Notes: generated by a model not told the origin, from the sequence alone. A stretch of 24,144 bases of DNA from Flavobacteriaceae bacterium (GCA_029238555.1 JAQWFV010000075.1:1-24144); one strand, 5' to 3'; shown: positions 8,104 to 17,053, counted from the stretch's first letter. Program-made: numbers and translations.

Positions 8104-10234
8104 AGACACCATTGCATATTTAAATATAGACAAGGATCTGTCTCCAGAAACTCCTTTAAAGGAATCTGGGAAAATAGGAACGCTTGTAGATATTGAAGGA
8201 AATGCGGCCGGTTTTCCTCCTTTCACCAGAGGCCTTCACAGTAGAATGTACTTGCACAAACCTTGGACTATACGTCAGTATGCAGGTTTTTCTACCGCAG
8301 AAGAAAGCAATAATTTTTACAAAAAAAACCTAAAAGGAGGACAAAAAGGACTTTCTGTAGCGTTTGATCTCCCCACCCACAGAGGCTATGACTCTGACCA
8401 TGCATTGGCCAGAGCAGACGTGGGTAAAGCCGGTGTGGCGATTGATTCTGTAGAAGACATGAAACGACTTTTTAAAGACATTCCTTTAGATCAGATGTCC
8501 GTTTCTATGACCATGAATGGTGCTGTGCTTCCTATAATGGCTTTTTACATTGTGACTGCAGAAGAACAGGGAACTCCATTGAAATCTTTGAGTGGTACCA
8601 TACAAAACGACATCTTAAAGGAATTTTTAGTACGCAACACTTACATATACCCCCCAGAACCTTCTTTACAAATTATTTCACATATTTTTCAATACACCGC
8701 AGCACTAATGCCTAAATTCAACAGCATTAGTATCTCTGGTTACCATATGCAAGAGGCAGGAGCAACAACGGCGCAGGAATTAGCTTATACTATAGCCAAT
8801 GGGCTCGCGTATGTTGAATTAGGGTTAGATTCAGGTTTGGAAATAGATCAATTCGCCCCCAGATTATCTTTCTTCTGGGGAATTGGTATGGATCCTGTAG
8901 CGGAAATTGCAAAGCTGAGGGCAGCAAGAACCATTTGGGCGCGTAAAATGCAACAGTGGAATCCAAAGAATCCCAAGTCATTAATGCTCAGGGCACATTG
9001 TCAAACAAGTGGTTGGAGCTTGGCAGCACAAGATCCTTTTAACAATGTAACCCGAACAACCGTAGAAGCTATGGCTGCAGTTTTAGGAGGCACCCAAAGT
9101 TTACATACCAATGCTTTAGATGAGGCCATTGCACTCCCCACAGATTTTTCTGCTCGTATTGCTAGAAATACCCAAATATTTCTTCAAGAAGAATCTGGTG
9201 TGAAACAAATCATAGATCCATTGGGTGGCAGCCTTTTGATAGAAAAAAAGACAGCAGATCTTATTGCTGAAACCGATAAAATACTATCAGATATTGAAAC
9301 TGAGGGTGGAATTATACACTGGATTAAAGAGGGAAAAGCAAAGACAAGTATTGAAGAGGCCGCAACATTAAAACAAGCCAATATTGACAATAGCTCAGAT
9401 ATTATTGTTGGTGTGAATGCTTTTAATGATGAAATGGAACCCCCAATTGATCATTTAGAGATTGATAATTTAGAAGTTCTTGAAAAGCAAAAAGAACAAT
9501 TAAAACAGCTGAAATCTCAGCGAGATGAAACCGAAGTTAAACTTGCGTTAGCCAATATTGAAATAGCCGCTAAAAAAATATTAGCTATTGATTCAACTAA
9601 ATCTGTTCATAGCCTAAAAAAGATAGATCCTTCAGATAATTTACTTCACTTATCTGTAATTGCTGCTAGAAAAAGAGCTACTTTAGGAGAAATAAGCCAT
9701 GCTTTAGAGCAAGTTTTTGGACGCTATAAAGCCAAACAACATTTATTTTCAGGGGTGTATTCTAAAGGAATTAAATCAGATAAAACATTTGAACTTGCTC
9801 GAGAAAAAGTGCAGGATTACCTGCGCAATTCTGGTAGAAGACCCAGAATTATGTTAGCTAAAATTGGCCAAGACGGTCACGATAGAGGCATTAAGATTGT
9901 GGCTACATCTCTTGCAGACATGGGCTTTGATGTAGACTTAGGTCCCTTGTTTCAAACAGCAGAAAATGCAGTAAAACAAGCCATTGAAAGCGATGTGCAC
10001 TTTCTAGGGATTTCTTCCCTAGCTGGAGGACACAAAACCATTCTTCAAGATTTACAACTGGCTTTAAAAAAAGCCAATGCTTTGGACATTAAAATTGTAC
10101 TTGGGGGTATTATTCCCATAAAAGACATTGTCAGCTTAAAAGAAAATGGCGCTAAAGCTGTATTTGGCCCAGGCGTTCCAATGGCTAAAACCGCACTAGA
10201 ACTCCTTGAAATTCTTAATTCTGAGCTAGAATAA
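8090..10234 (+). CDS. mutB: Methylmalonyl-CoA mutase, large (catalytic) subunit
   Basis: The 714-residue catalytic subunit uses adenosylcobalamin to rearrange methylmalonyl-CoA and succinyl-CoA, linking propionyl-CoA and odd-chain or branched substrates to the TCA cycle. The N-terminal TIM barrel (about 40-480) carries PFTRGLHSRMY, FDLPTHRGYDSDH, SGYHMQEAGAT and RAHCQTSGWS (301-310, with the substrate-binding His303). The C-terminal B12 domain (about 580-712) has GQDGHDRG, where Asp595, His597 and Gly600 form DxHxxG and His597 is the lower cobalt ligand, followed by SSLAGG and a GG loop. All key motifs are intact, so it should be active with MutA. No B12 riboswitch lies upstream of this operon within the window. 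Confidence 0.97.
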   Translation: MKISRDTIAYLNIDKDLSPETPLKESGKIGTLVDIEGNAAGFPPFTRGLHSRMYLHKPWTIRQYAGFSTAEESNNFYKKNLKGGQKGLSVAFDLPTHRGYDSDHALARADVGKAGVAIDSVEDMKRLFKDIPLDQMSVSMTMNGAVLPIMAFYIVTAEEQGTPLKSLSGTIQNDILKEFLVRNTYIYPPEPSLQIISHIFQYTAALMPKFNSISISGYHMQEAGATTAQELAYTIANGLAYVELGLDSGLEIDQFAPRLSFFWGIGMDPVAEIAKLRAARTIWARKMQQWNPKNPKSLMLRAHCQTSGWSLAAQDPFNNVTRTTVEAMAAVLGGTQSLHTNALDEAIALPTDFSARIARNTQIFLQEESGVKQIIDPLGGSLLIEKKTADLIAETDKILSDIETEGGIIHWIKEGKAKTSIEEAATLKQANIDNSSDIIVGVNAFNDEMEPPIDHLEIDNLEVLEKQKEQLKQLKSQRDETEVKLALANIEIAAKKILAIDSTKSVHSLKKIDPSDNLLHLSVIAARKRATLGEISHALEQVFGRYKAKQHLFSGVYSKGIKSDKTFELAREKVQDYLRNSGRRPRIMLAKIGQDGHDRGIKIVATSLADMGFDVDLGPLFQTAENAVKQAIESDVHFLGISSLAGGHKTILQDLQLALKKANALDIKIVLGGIIPIKDIVSLKENGAKAVFGPGVPMAKTALELLEILNSELE

Positions 10235-10243
10235 GTTTTTTTT
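10214..10243 (+). terminator. Terminator overlapping the mutB stop codon
   Basis: CTTAATTCT (10214-10222) pairs with AGAATAAG (10228-10235) as 8 base pairs with one bulged A around the loop GAGCT, followed directly by eight T (10236-10243). The TAA of mutB (10232-10234) is inside the right arm. The stem is A/T-rich, so it relies on the strong T-run. Confidence 0.5.
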
Positions 10244-10336
10244 ACCAAGGAATTAATTATTCACTTCCTGTTAACAAATTCTCCTTTTATAGCCGCTTAA
10301 ATAATTGTATTTTTATACCCTAACTCTATAATATAA

Positions 10337-11110
10337 ATGGGTAAAATAATTGCTATTGCCAACCAAAAGGGAGGCGTAGGAAAAACAACTACAACAGTGA
10401 ATCTCGCTGCTTCTTTGGGGGTCCTTGAAAAGAAAGTACTTCTAATAGATGCAGACCCTCAAGCCAATGCAACTTCTGGTCTAGGAATAGATGTTCAAGA
10501 AGTTCAATTAGGGACCTATCAATTATTAGAACTCACTACAACAGCAGAGGAGGCAATTATAAAAACAAGTTCTCCTAATGTAGACCTTATTCCCTCTCAT
10601 ATTGACTTAGTCGCTATTGAAATTGAACTGGTAGATGTTGAAGAGAGAGAATATATGCTTAAGAAGGCTCTAGCACCTATTATAAATCTTTATGATTACA
10701 TTTTAATTGACTGCGCACCATCTTTAGGCTTACTGACCCTAAATGCACTTACAGCTGCACATGCTGTTTTAATTCCAATACAATGTGAATATTTTGCTTT
10801 GGAAGGTTTAGGGAAATTATTGAACACCATTAAAAGTGTTCAGAAAATTCACAATCAGGATTTAGATATAGAAGGTTTATTACTCACTATGTATGACTCT
10901 AGACTAAGATTGTCTAACCAGGTAGTAGAAGAGGTTAGAAAACACTTTAGCGAAATGGTTTTTGAGACTATTATCCAGAGAAATGTTCGTTTGAGTGAAG
11001 CTCCAAGTTTTGGAGAGAGCATTATTAAATACGACGCTAGCAGTAAAGGTGCTGCCAATTATCTGAACCTAGCAGAAGAATTATTGAAAAAAAATAAGGA
11101 TAAAATATAA
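10337..11110 (+). CDS. parA: Chromosome-partitioning ATPase ParA/Soj
   Basis: ParA is the ATPase that, with ParB and parS, moves origin regions apart. The 257-residue product begins with the deviant Walker A KGGVGKTT (11-18, with the signature Lys11 and Lys16), then VLLIDADPQAN (Walker A'), and YILIDCAPSLGLLTLNAL (Walker B region). C-terminal sequence NVRLSEAPSFGESI is typical of chromosomal ParA/Soj. It lacks the N-terminal DNA-binding extension of plasmid ParA-type proteins, which supports a chromosomal role. parB follows after one base. A 102-base upstream gap presumably carries the promoter, but no clean TAnnTTTG was seen there. Confidence 0.96.
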   Translation: MGKIIAIANQKGGVGKTTTTVNLAASLGVLEKKVLLIDADPQANATSGLGIDVQEVQLGTYQLLELTTTAEEAIIKTSSPNVDLIPSHIDLVAIEIELVDVEEREYMLKKALAPIINLYDYILIDCAPSLGLLTLNALTAAHAVLIPIQCEYFALEGLGKLLNTIKSVQKIHNQDLDIEGLLLTMYDSRLRLSNQVVEEVRKHFSEMVFETIIQRNVRLSEAPSFGESIIKYDASSKGAANYLNLAEELLKKNKDKI

Positions 11111-11111
11111 T

Positions 11112-12011
11112 ATGGCTAAAGCGACAAAAAAACAGGCTTTAGGAAGGGGATTATCTGCCCTACTTAAAGATCCTGAAAACGATATTAGATCTGTAGCAGA
11201 CAAAAATGCCTCTAAACTCGTAGGCAATATTGTGGCTTTAGACATAGATAGCATTGAGGTAAACCCTTTTCAGCCTAGGTCTAATTTCAATGAAGAATCC
11301 TTAGAAGAATTGGCTGGATCAATAAGAGAATTAGGAGTCATACAACCAATAACAGTTAGAAAAATAGACTTTAATCAATTCCAACTGGTCTCAGGAGAAA
11401 GAAGATTTAGGGCCAGTAAGCTAGTGGGATTAAAAACAATTCCAGCTTATATAAGAATTGCCAATGACCAAGAATCCTTAGAGATGGCTTTGGTAGAAAA
11501 CATTCAAAGGCAAGATTTAGATCCCATTGAGATTGCGCTTTCTTACCAAAGATTGTTGGAGGAAATTCAACTGACCCAAGAGAAAATGAGTGAAAGGGTA
11601 GGTAAAAAAAGATCTACCGTAACCAATTATATGAGGCTTCTAAAACTTGACCCTATCGTTCAAACGGGTATAAGAGATGGTTTTTTGAGTATGGGTCACG
11701 GAAGGGCTTTGGTAAACATTAGTGACACGAAAGACCAAATAAAATTATATGAATTAATTGTCAAGAATCACTTATCCGTTAGAGATACAGAAGAAGCAGT
11801 AAGGAAGTACCAACAACCAAAGGCCCAATCTAATCCTACATCAGAAAGCAAAATACCTTCTTTTGCTAAAGCAGATGCGACTGAATTTCAGAAGAAATTT
11901 CAAGTTAAGATAGCCATTGAGGCATCGGCCAAAGGCGCAGGAAAAATTAGCTTACACTTTAAGGATCAAGCAGAATACGAAGCCCTTAAAAAAACACTCT
12001 TAGGTGATTAA
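11112..12011 (+). CDS. parB: Chromosome-partitioning protein ParB (CTPase clamp)
   Basis: ParB binds parS, loads CTP and slides as a clamp. The 299-residue protein starts with the typical KQALGRGLSALL segment that stimulates ParA. The CTP-binding domain has NPFQPR (51-56), the GERRFRA box (95-101) and the ENIQRQDLDPIE box (119-130). The helix-turn-helix at about 145-175 reads SERVGKKRSTVTNYMRLLKL. The C-terminal about 60 residues are the dimerisation part. The last codons overlap the next gene by 8 bases. No canonical parS palindrome with a CACGTG core was found in the window, so its target lies elsewhere or is divergent. Confidence 0.96.
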   Translation: MAKATKKQALGRGLSALLKDPENDIRSVADKNASKLVGNIVALDIDSIEVNPFQPRSNFNEESLEELAGSIRELGVIQPITVRKIDFNQFQLVSGERRFRASKLVGLKTIPAYIRIANDQESLEMALVENIQRQDLDPIEIALSYQRLLEEIQLTQEKMSERVGKKRSTVTNYMRLLKLDPIVQTGIRDGFLSMGHGRALVNISDTKDQIKLYELIVKNHLSVRDTEEAVRKYQQPKAQSNPTSESKIPSFAKADATEFQKKFQVKIAIEASAKGAGKISLHFKDQAEYEALKKTLLGD

Positions 12012-12657
12012 GTACTTAACGATCATATTAATTGTTGGACTCTCTAGTACATTTTATGCACAAGAGGTGCAAGAACAGGACAGCTTACAAGCACCTGCTC
12101 TACTGCAGAATAAAAAACCCAAAAAAAAGAAAGGAGGACTGATGTCTTTTGACAGTGGGCCGGCTAAAGAGATTAATCCCCTCGCGCCTGCCAGAGCTGC
12201 TTTTTTATCTGCAGTACTTCCTGGACTAGGTCAATTTTACAATAAAAAATATTGGAAGGTACCCATGGTATATGCAGCTATTGGGGGGAGCGCTTATGTT
12301 TTTAAGGTAAATGATAATTTGTACAGACGCTACAGAGATGCATTTAAAAGTAGGCGTGCTGGCTTTATGAATGATGAATTTTATGACGTCAATGAAAGTG
12401 GTATTGTCCCTGGAAGTCCAGATTTGTCCGATGAGGCTTTACAAGATGGGCAAGAGAGATACCAAAAAGATCGAGACCTATACTTGGTGGTAACCATAGG
12501 CTTATACGCCTTAAATATCATAGATGCGAATGTAAACGCACACTTAAAACAGTTTAATGTAAACGACCAGTTAAGCGTGGAGTACAAGCCTTTTTTAGAT
12601 TTAGAACCCATTACCAACACCACTTATTTTGGAATGGGAATGACCATAACATATTAA
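12004..12657 (+). CDS. DUF5683 membrane protein
   Basis: This 217-residue protein of unknown function has a hydrophobic N-terminus resembling a signal peptide (about 1-19, ending FYAQ) and a Lys-rich stretch (about 37-44). A conserved core APARAAFLSAVLPGLGQFYNKKYWK is followed by a membrane segment, and another hydrophobic segment lies at about 158-170. The core matches the DUF5683 family of Bacteroidota and resembles the PGxGQxY motif of small TM2-type membrane proteins. It starts with GTG at 12004, inside the last codons of parB, so translational coupling is likely. It ends one base before dapB. The position between parB and dapB is characteristic of Flavobacteriia, but no function can be inferred from that. 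Confidence 0.8.
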   Translation: MIKYLTIILIVGLSSTFYAQEVQEQDSLQAPALLQNKKPKKKKGGLMSFDSGPAKEINPLAPARAAFLSAVLPGLGQFYNKKYWKVPMVYAAIGGSAYVFKVNDNLYRRYRDAFKSRRAGFMNDEFYDVNESGIVPGSPDLSDEALQDGQERYQKDRDLYLVVTIGLYALNIIDANVNAHLKQFNVNDQLSVEYKPFLDLEPITNTTYFGMGMTITY

Positions 12658-12658
12658 T

Positions 12659-13360
12659 ATGAAAATAGCACTTTTAGGCTACGGAAAAATGGGCAAAATG
12701 ATTGCCGAAATTGCCAGTGATCGAGGACACGAAATTGTATTGACCCATGAAGGAGGTGACATAAATGATTTTAATGGAGCTCAGGTTGCCATTGACTTTT
12801 CAACGCCTGAGTCTGCTGTAACAAATATATTAATGGCCTTTAGCAAAGGGGTTCCTGTGATTTGTGGAACCACTGGTTGGTTGGATCAGATGGAAGTAGT
12901 TAAGGCAGCTTGTTTAAAACAAGAATGCGCTTTCATTTATGCCTCTAACTTTAGTTTAGGGGTCAATTTGTTTTTTAAATTAAATGAACAAATGGCTGCT
13001 TTAATGAAACCTCATGCATATAGTGCAGCGATTGAAGAAATTCACCACATTCACAAACTGGACGCTCCTAGCGGTACTGCCATTACACTAGCAGAGGGTG
13101 TCATTGCGCAAGGAGCTATAAAAGATTGGTCTCTTGTGGGAAATTCGGGAGAAAGTGTAACAAATAAATTACCTATCACGTCTAAAAGGGAGGGAGAGGT
13201 TCCTGGCACTCATATTGTGAGCTATGCCAGTGATATAGACAGGCTTGAAATTAAACACATCGCTCACAACAGAACAGGGTTTGCACTAGGTGCAGTGGTT
13301 GCTGCAGAGTGGATACAAAATAAAAAAGGCATTTTTAATATGTCAGATGTATTGGCCTAA
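12659..13360 (+). CDS. dapB: 4-hydroxy-tetrahydrodipicolinate reductase
   Basis: DapB reduces 4-hydroxy-tetrahydrodipicolinate with NAD(P)H in the diaminopimelate/lysine pathway, supplying peptidoglycan cross-link residues. The 233-residue protein opens with the Rossmann loop GYGKMG. It has VAIDFSTPES and ICGTTGW in the nucleotide-binding half, and EIHHIHKLDAPSGTA, in which His129 and Lys133 correspond to the catalytic His and Lys of the family (E. coli His159 and Lys163). It is shorter than E. coli DapB (273) but normal for Bacteroidota. The start follows the preceding stop by one base, and lepB begins 20 bases downstream. Confidence 0.95.
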   Translation: MKIALLGYGKMGKMIAEIASDRGHEIVLTHEGGDINDFNGAQVAIDFSTPESAVTNILMAFSKGVPVICGTTGWLDQMEVVKAACLKQECAFIYASNFSLGVNLFFKLNEQMAALMKPHAYSAAIEEIHHIHKLDAPSGTAITLAEGVIAQGAIKDWSLVGNSGESVTNKLPITSKREGEVPGTHIVSYASDIDRLEIKHIAHNRTGFALGAVVAAEWIQNKKGIFNMSDVLA

Positions 13361-13380
13361 GGGCTTAAAAAAACAAACAA

Positions 13381-15078
13381 ATGAATAGTTCACAATGGTT
13401 ACTAGCACTTGGAGTGCTTCAAATAGTACATTTTTTAGGTACGTATAAATTGTACAAAGCAGCAGGGAGGAAATCTTGGGAGGCCCTAGTACCTGTATAT
13501 AATGCGGTCGTTTTAATGCGTATTATTCAGCGCCCTACCTGGTGGGTTATTTTAATGTTTGTCCCTGTGATTAACCTTTTGATGGTGCCCGTTATTTGGG
13601 TAGAAACCATTAGGACCTTTGGCAAAAGATCTGTGCTAGATTCTTGGATTGTAGTTTTAAGCCTTGGTTTTTATTTGTTTTACATCAATTATGCAGAAAA
13701 ACCTGTACACAGGAGCGATAGAGATTTAAATCCTGGAACAGCATTGGGCGAATGGGTCAGCTCTGTAGTATTTGCAGTTGTAGCAGCAAGTATGGTGCAT
13801 GCCTATTTTATACAACCCTTTGTTATACCAACAGGATCATTAGAAAAAACCCTCTTAATTGGGGACTTTTTATTGGTCAGTAAATTTCATTATGGCGCCA
13901 GAACTCCAATGACACCCCTTCAGGCTCCAATGGTTCACGACACGCTTCCTATTTTTGGAACACCTTCATATATTAAAAAACCACAACTCCCCTACTTCAG
14001 ATTTCCTGGATTCCAAAAGGTAGATCGGAATGATATTGTTGTTTTTAGCTGGCCAACAGATACTGTTCGTTATTTTAGAGACCCCTCTAATATCAGGGTA
14101 GACAAACCTATTGATAAAAAATCTAATTACGTGAAGAGATGTGTTGGGATACCTGGTGATCTTTTGCGTATTCAAGATGGATATGTATTTATCAATGAGG
14201 TTCAAACCAAGCTTCCCTCTAGAGCAAAAACACAATATACCCATACCATTTTTGCGAGTAAAGGAGTCTCTTCTAGGTCATTAATAGAAAGTGGTATTAC
14301 GGAATTTAGCAGAAAATACACTGCTCAAAACCTTACACAAACACAAGCTACTGCGCTACAACAAGGAGGTGCACAAATCTACAACAACCCTATCGGAGGC
14401 TACCTAATCTATACCCAAAGCGGTGGCATAGATCCAGAATTAATTGCTGCTCAAAGACTGGCGCTCTCGGAAATTATAGACCGGGAGAGAATGGCTACTT
14501 TTTCAGACGCGGTAGCTGAAAAATTAGCCGCCCAAACTGGTATTGATTCTATTGTAAAACAATTGGCCTTAAAAGGTCAATACAATCCGGCAATTTTTCC
14601 CCATGAACCTTCGCTACCATGGAATGAAGATCAATTTGGCCCTTTATATATTCCAGCAAATGGAGATACTGTAGACCTAAGTCTTCAAAATATTGCTTTT
14701 TACAAGGAGATTATCACCAACTATGAGGGCAATGAATTAGACATTAATGGTAATGAGATTTTTATAAACGGCCAAAAAGCAACCCAATATACTTTTTCCC
14801 AAGATTACTACTGGATGATGGGAGACAATAGACATAACTCTGAAGATTCGAGGTATTGGGGTTTTGTTCCTGAAGATCACATTGTTGGAAAACCTATATT
14901 TATATGGATGAGTATAGATGGTATTAACGATGGTATTAAAAATTGGAAAATTAGATGGGACAGGGTCTTTACTACTGTTAGTGGAGAAGGAACCCCTCAA
15001 TCCTATTTTAAATGGTTTTTAGCTGCCTTAGTCATCTGGTTTGGAGTAGATTTTTTTAGAAAGAGAAAAAAAACCTAA
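13381..15078 (+). CDS. lepB: Signal peptidase I, long Bacteroidota form
   Basis: The enzyme cuts signal peptides from exported proteins at the outer face of the inner membrane. The 565-residue protein is large. An N-terminal hydrophobic region (about 1-105) with three or so membrane segments matches a DUF5684-like extension. Another transmembrane helix lies at about 124-146. The catalytic part follows: IPTGSLEKTL with nucleophile Ser153, NYVKRCVGIPGD with general base Lys252, and MGDNRHNSEDSRYWG (box E, GDNR at 481-484). The Lys-to-GDNR distance is about 230 residues against roughly 125 in E. coli, so an insertion of about 100 residues is present (around 275-400). A final hydrophobic segment near 543-558 may anchor the C-terminus. 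Confidence 0.95.
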   Translation: MNSSQWLLALGVLQIVHFLGTYKLYKAAGRKSWEALVPVYNAVVLMRIIQRPTWWVILMFVPVINLLMVPVIWVETIRTFGKRSVLDSWIVVLSLGFYLFYINYAEKPVHRSDRDLNPGTALGEWVSSVVFAVVAASMVHAYFIQPFVIPTGSLEKTLLIGDFLLVSKFHYGARTPMTPLQAPMVHDTLPIFGTPSYIKKPQLPYFRFPGFQKVDRNDIVVFSWPTDTVRYFRDPSNIRVDKPIDKKSNYVKRCVGIPGDLLRIQDGYVFINEVQTKLPSRAKTQYTHTIFASKGVSSRSLIESGITEFSRKYTAQNLTQTQATALQQGGAQIYNNPIGGYLIYTQSGGIDPELIAAQRLALSEIIDRERMATFSDAVAEKLAAQTGIDSIVKQLALKGQYNPAIFPHEPSLPWNEDQFGPLYIPANGDTVDLSLQNIAFYKEIITNYEGNELDINGNEIFINGQKATQYTFSQDYYWMMGDNRHNSEDSRYWGFVPEDHIVGKPIFIWMSIDGINDGIKNWKIRWDRVFTTVSGEGTPQSYFKWFLAALVIWFGVDFFRKRKKT

Positions 15079-15109
15079 AAAAGAAAAGTCAAAATATATA
15101 ACAACGTAA

Positions 15110-15736
15110 ATGACTTCAAAAAAGACTTTATTGTTCCCCTCTTACTTACCTGCTATAGCAAGCTTTGCTGCAATGGTTCAGCATGAGGTTGTTTGGGAAG
15201 TTTCAGGGAATTATCAAAAACAAAGCTTGAGAAATAGAGCGTATATCACCAACGACAGGGGCAAACACACCTTGACCATTCCTGTTCAAGGGAAAGGAGA
15301 ATTATCCCACAGACGCAGCTACGACCAAATACCCATTGACAATTCTCAGCCTTGGCAACGCACCCATTGGAGAACCCTTCAAACAGCTTATAGAACCTCT
15401 CCTTTTTTTGAGTATTACGAACAAGATTTAGAACCGTTATTTACGGGGTCTCATGATTTCTTATTAGCGTATAACTTAGCGGCTATTAAAACAATCTGTG
15501 AATGCTTACAAATTCCATTTTCAGAAAACTATACCACTGTTTTTGAAAAAGAGCCACAAATTGCAAATGACCACAGGCACCTTATAAGTCCAAAAACACC
15601 AAAAGATTTTAACAGCCCTGAGTACCAGCAAGTATTTGGAGATAGACATGGTTTTATTCCCAATTTGAGTATCCTTGACCTATTGTTTAATGAAGGCCCA
15701 AATGCATTGGTTATTTTAAAAAATACCCTCATTTAA
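15110..15736 (+). CDS. WbqC-like family protein
   Basis: This 208-residue soluble protein matches the WbqC-like family: FPSYLPAIASFAAMVQ near the N-terminus, VVWEVSGNYQKQSLRNRAYI, LTIPVQGKG, and WQRTHWRTLQTAYRTSPFFEYYEQDL. Some WbqC relatives occur in O-antigen gene clusters and are suspected of roles in sugar modification or glycosylation, but the reaction is unknown. The first residue of the usual HPTYxP pattern reads FPSYLP here. It sits 31 bases after lepB, and its stop codon directly abuts the GTG start of the next gene, so the three are probably on one transcript. Confidence 0.85.
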   Translation: MTSKKTLLFPSYLPAIASFAAMVQHEVVWEVSGNYQKQSLRNRAYITNDRGKHTLTIPVQGKGELSHRRSYDQIPIDNSQPWQRTHWRTLQTAYRTSPFFEYYEQDLEPLFTGSHDFLLAYNLAAIKTICECLQIPFSENYTTVFEKEPQIANDHRHLISPKTPKDFNSPEYQQVFGDRHGFIPNLSILDLLFNEGPNALVILKNTLI

Positions 15737-16042
15737 GTGCTGTCTTTTTTAATTCATTACGGCACTCATTTTATAGTCCCAATCGGTATTGCAAAATGGG
15801 GCTATCCAACAAAATTTAAACAAGTGCTTTTCATTTTTTGGGGGGCTATTCTTATTGATGTAGACCATCTTTTGGCGTCGCCTATTTTTGAACCTGAACG
15901 CTGCAGTATATTTTTTCATCCACTACATTCCAGCGTGGCTATTATATGTTATATCTTACTTTGCTTTATTCAAAAAACCCGGATCATTGGTTTTGCCTTA
16001 TGCCTTCATATACTGGCAGACAGTTTGGATTGCTTAATCTAA
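15737..16042 (+). CDS. DUF6122 small membrane protein
   Basis: This 101-residue protein starts with GTG immediately after the stop codon of the WbqC-like gene, without intervening bases. It has three or four hydrophobic segments, with HYGTHFIVP near the N-terminus, IDVDHLLASPIF in the middle, and RCSIFFHPLHS and ADSLD towards the end. The His/Asp pairs in or beside membrane helices recall YdjM-like inner-membrane proteins with possible metal sites. It matches DUF6122 of Flavobacteriia. Function unknown. The last nine bases overlap the end of the convergent gene on the minus strand. Confidence 0.8.
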   Translation: MLSFLIHYGTHFIVPIGIAKWGYPTKFKQVLFIFWGAILIDVDHLLASPIFEPERCSIFFHPLHSSVAIICYILLCFIQKTRIIGFALCLHILADSLDCLI

Positions 16043-17053
16043 GCGATAAGCCACCAATACTGGGAAATGATCCGAAAGGTGTAAAGGAAAACTTTTGTGG
16101 TAAGCAATTTCGAAACCTGGATCTGATAATAAAAAATCTATTCTCATAGGAAAATATTTAAAATCAAAAGTTTTTCCATAACCAGACCCTACAGAAGTAA
16201 AACTATCTGTTAGATCTCCTTTGATGGTATGATATACACTAGAAAACTGATTGGTATTAAAGTCTCCTGCAACGATCAACTTGTGTGGGCTATTATTTTT
16301 ATGGCTTGCAATAATGTCTGCTTGCGCTTGCTGCTTGGCAAAAGAGACCTTTAGTCTTTTGTACAGTCGTTCTCTAGTTCCCGCCTCTAAACTTGCCGCC
16401 TCCGGTTTAACCCTTAGAGACTGCAAATGAACATTGTACAATCTGACCGTGTCGCCTTTTATTTTAAGGTCCACGAAAATAGCTGCATTCGTGCTATTTG
16501 TAAAAGGGAGTAGGCCTTTTGCTACAATAGGAAATTTAGAAAAAATAGCTTGAACCGCTTGTTTTGAATTATCACTTGCACTGATATAGGCATGAGGATA
16601 GCTCATAAAACGCTCCTTCATGGAAACGTCAAATTCTTGAAAACACACTACGGAGGGATCAGTCTTTTGAATAAATGCCACTATTTTATTACCAATGGAA
16701 GGATCATCACTCCATTGATACTTATTAAAAAGCCTTGTATTGAAAGACATAATTGAAAAGTCTTTCGATGAAGGCATTGGACGCTCTGCACGAAATTGAA
16801 AAAAAGAACCAATAAAAAAATAGGCTATTACCAGCGAAACAATGGGCAAAAAAACGGTCTTTTTAAATTGTAGCATCCAATAGATCAAAAACAATATATT
16901 TCCCAATACTAAAAAAGGAACAAAAAGGCTAAAAATAGACATGGAAGGGACCAAAGCAACGGAGATATATGGTAAAAGACAAGCCAATAACAATAGTGTA
17001 CTCACCCCTATATTGAGTAGCAACATAAAACCGTTGAAGATCTTTTTTAACAT
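16034..17053 (-). CDS. Membrane-anchored endonuclease/exonuclease/phosphatase-family protein
   Basis: This 339-residue protein has three hydrophobic segments at about 8-33, 37-62 and 68-86, then an EEP-fold domain from about 97 to the end. Fold landmarks are SFNTRLF (Asn105), VCFQEF (Glu140), YNVHLQS (His209), AGDFNTN (Asp264, Asn266), RIDFLLS (Asp306) and LSDHFP (Asp328, His329). All the metal and catalytic residues of the family are present, so it should be an active phosphodiesterase or phosphatase. Substrates in this family range from DNA to phospholipids and cannot be told here. The membrane anchor with the domain probably on one side favours a lipid or envelope substrate, as a guess. 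Last gene of the minus-strand mutL operon, 9 bases after the rhomboid gene. Confidence 0.85.
   Translation of the reverse strand: MLKKIFNGFMLLLNIGVSTLLLLACLLPYISVALVPSMSIFSLFVPFLVLGNILFLIYWMLQFKKTVFLPIVSLVIAYFFIGSFFQFRAERPMPSSKDFSIMSFNTRLFNKYQWSDDPSIGNKIVAFIQKTDPSVVCFQEFDVSMKERFMSYPHAYISASDNSKQAVQAIFSKFPIVAKGLLPFTNSTNAAIFVDLKIKGDTVRLYNVHLQSLRVKPEAASLEAGTRERLYKRLKVSFAKQQAQADIIASHKNNSPHKLIVAGDFNTNQFSSVYHTIKGDLTDSFTSVGSGYGKTFDFKYFPMRIDFLLSDPGFEIAYHKSFPLHLSDHFPVLVAYRLD

Noticed and set aside
10235..16042. parS site near parAB
   Set aside because: I searched by eye for a palindrome with a CACGTG core across the window and found none. ACGTG words occur singly inside genes.
15946..16149. 67-codon plus-strand frame across the DUF6122/EEP junction
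   Set aside because: It overlaps DUF6122 in another frame and runs antisense to the EEP gene with no family signature.
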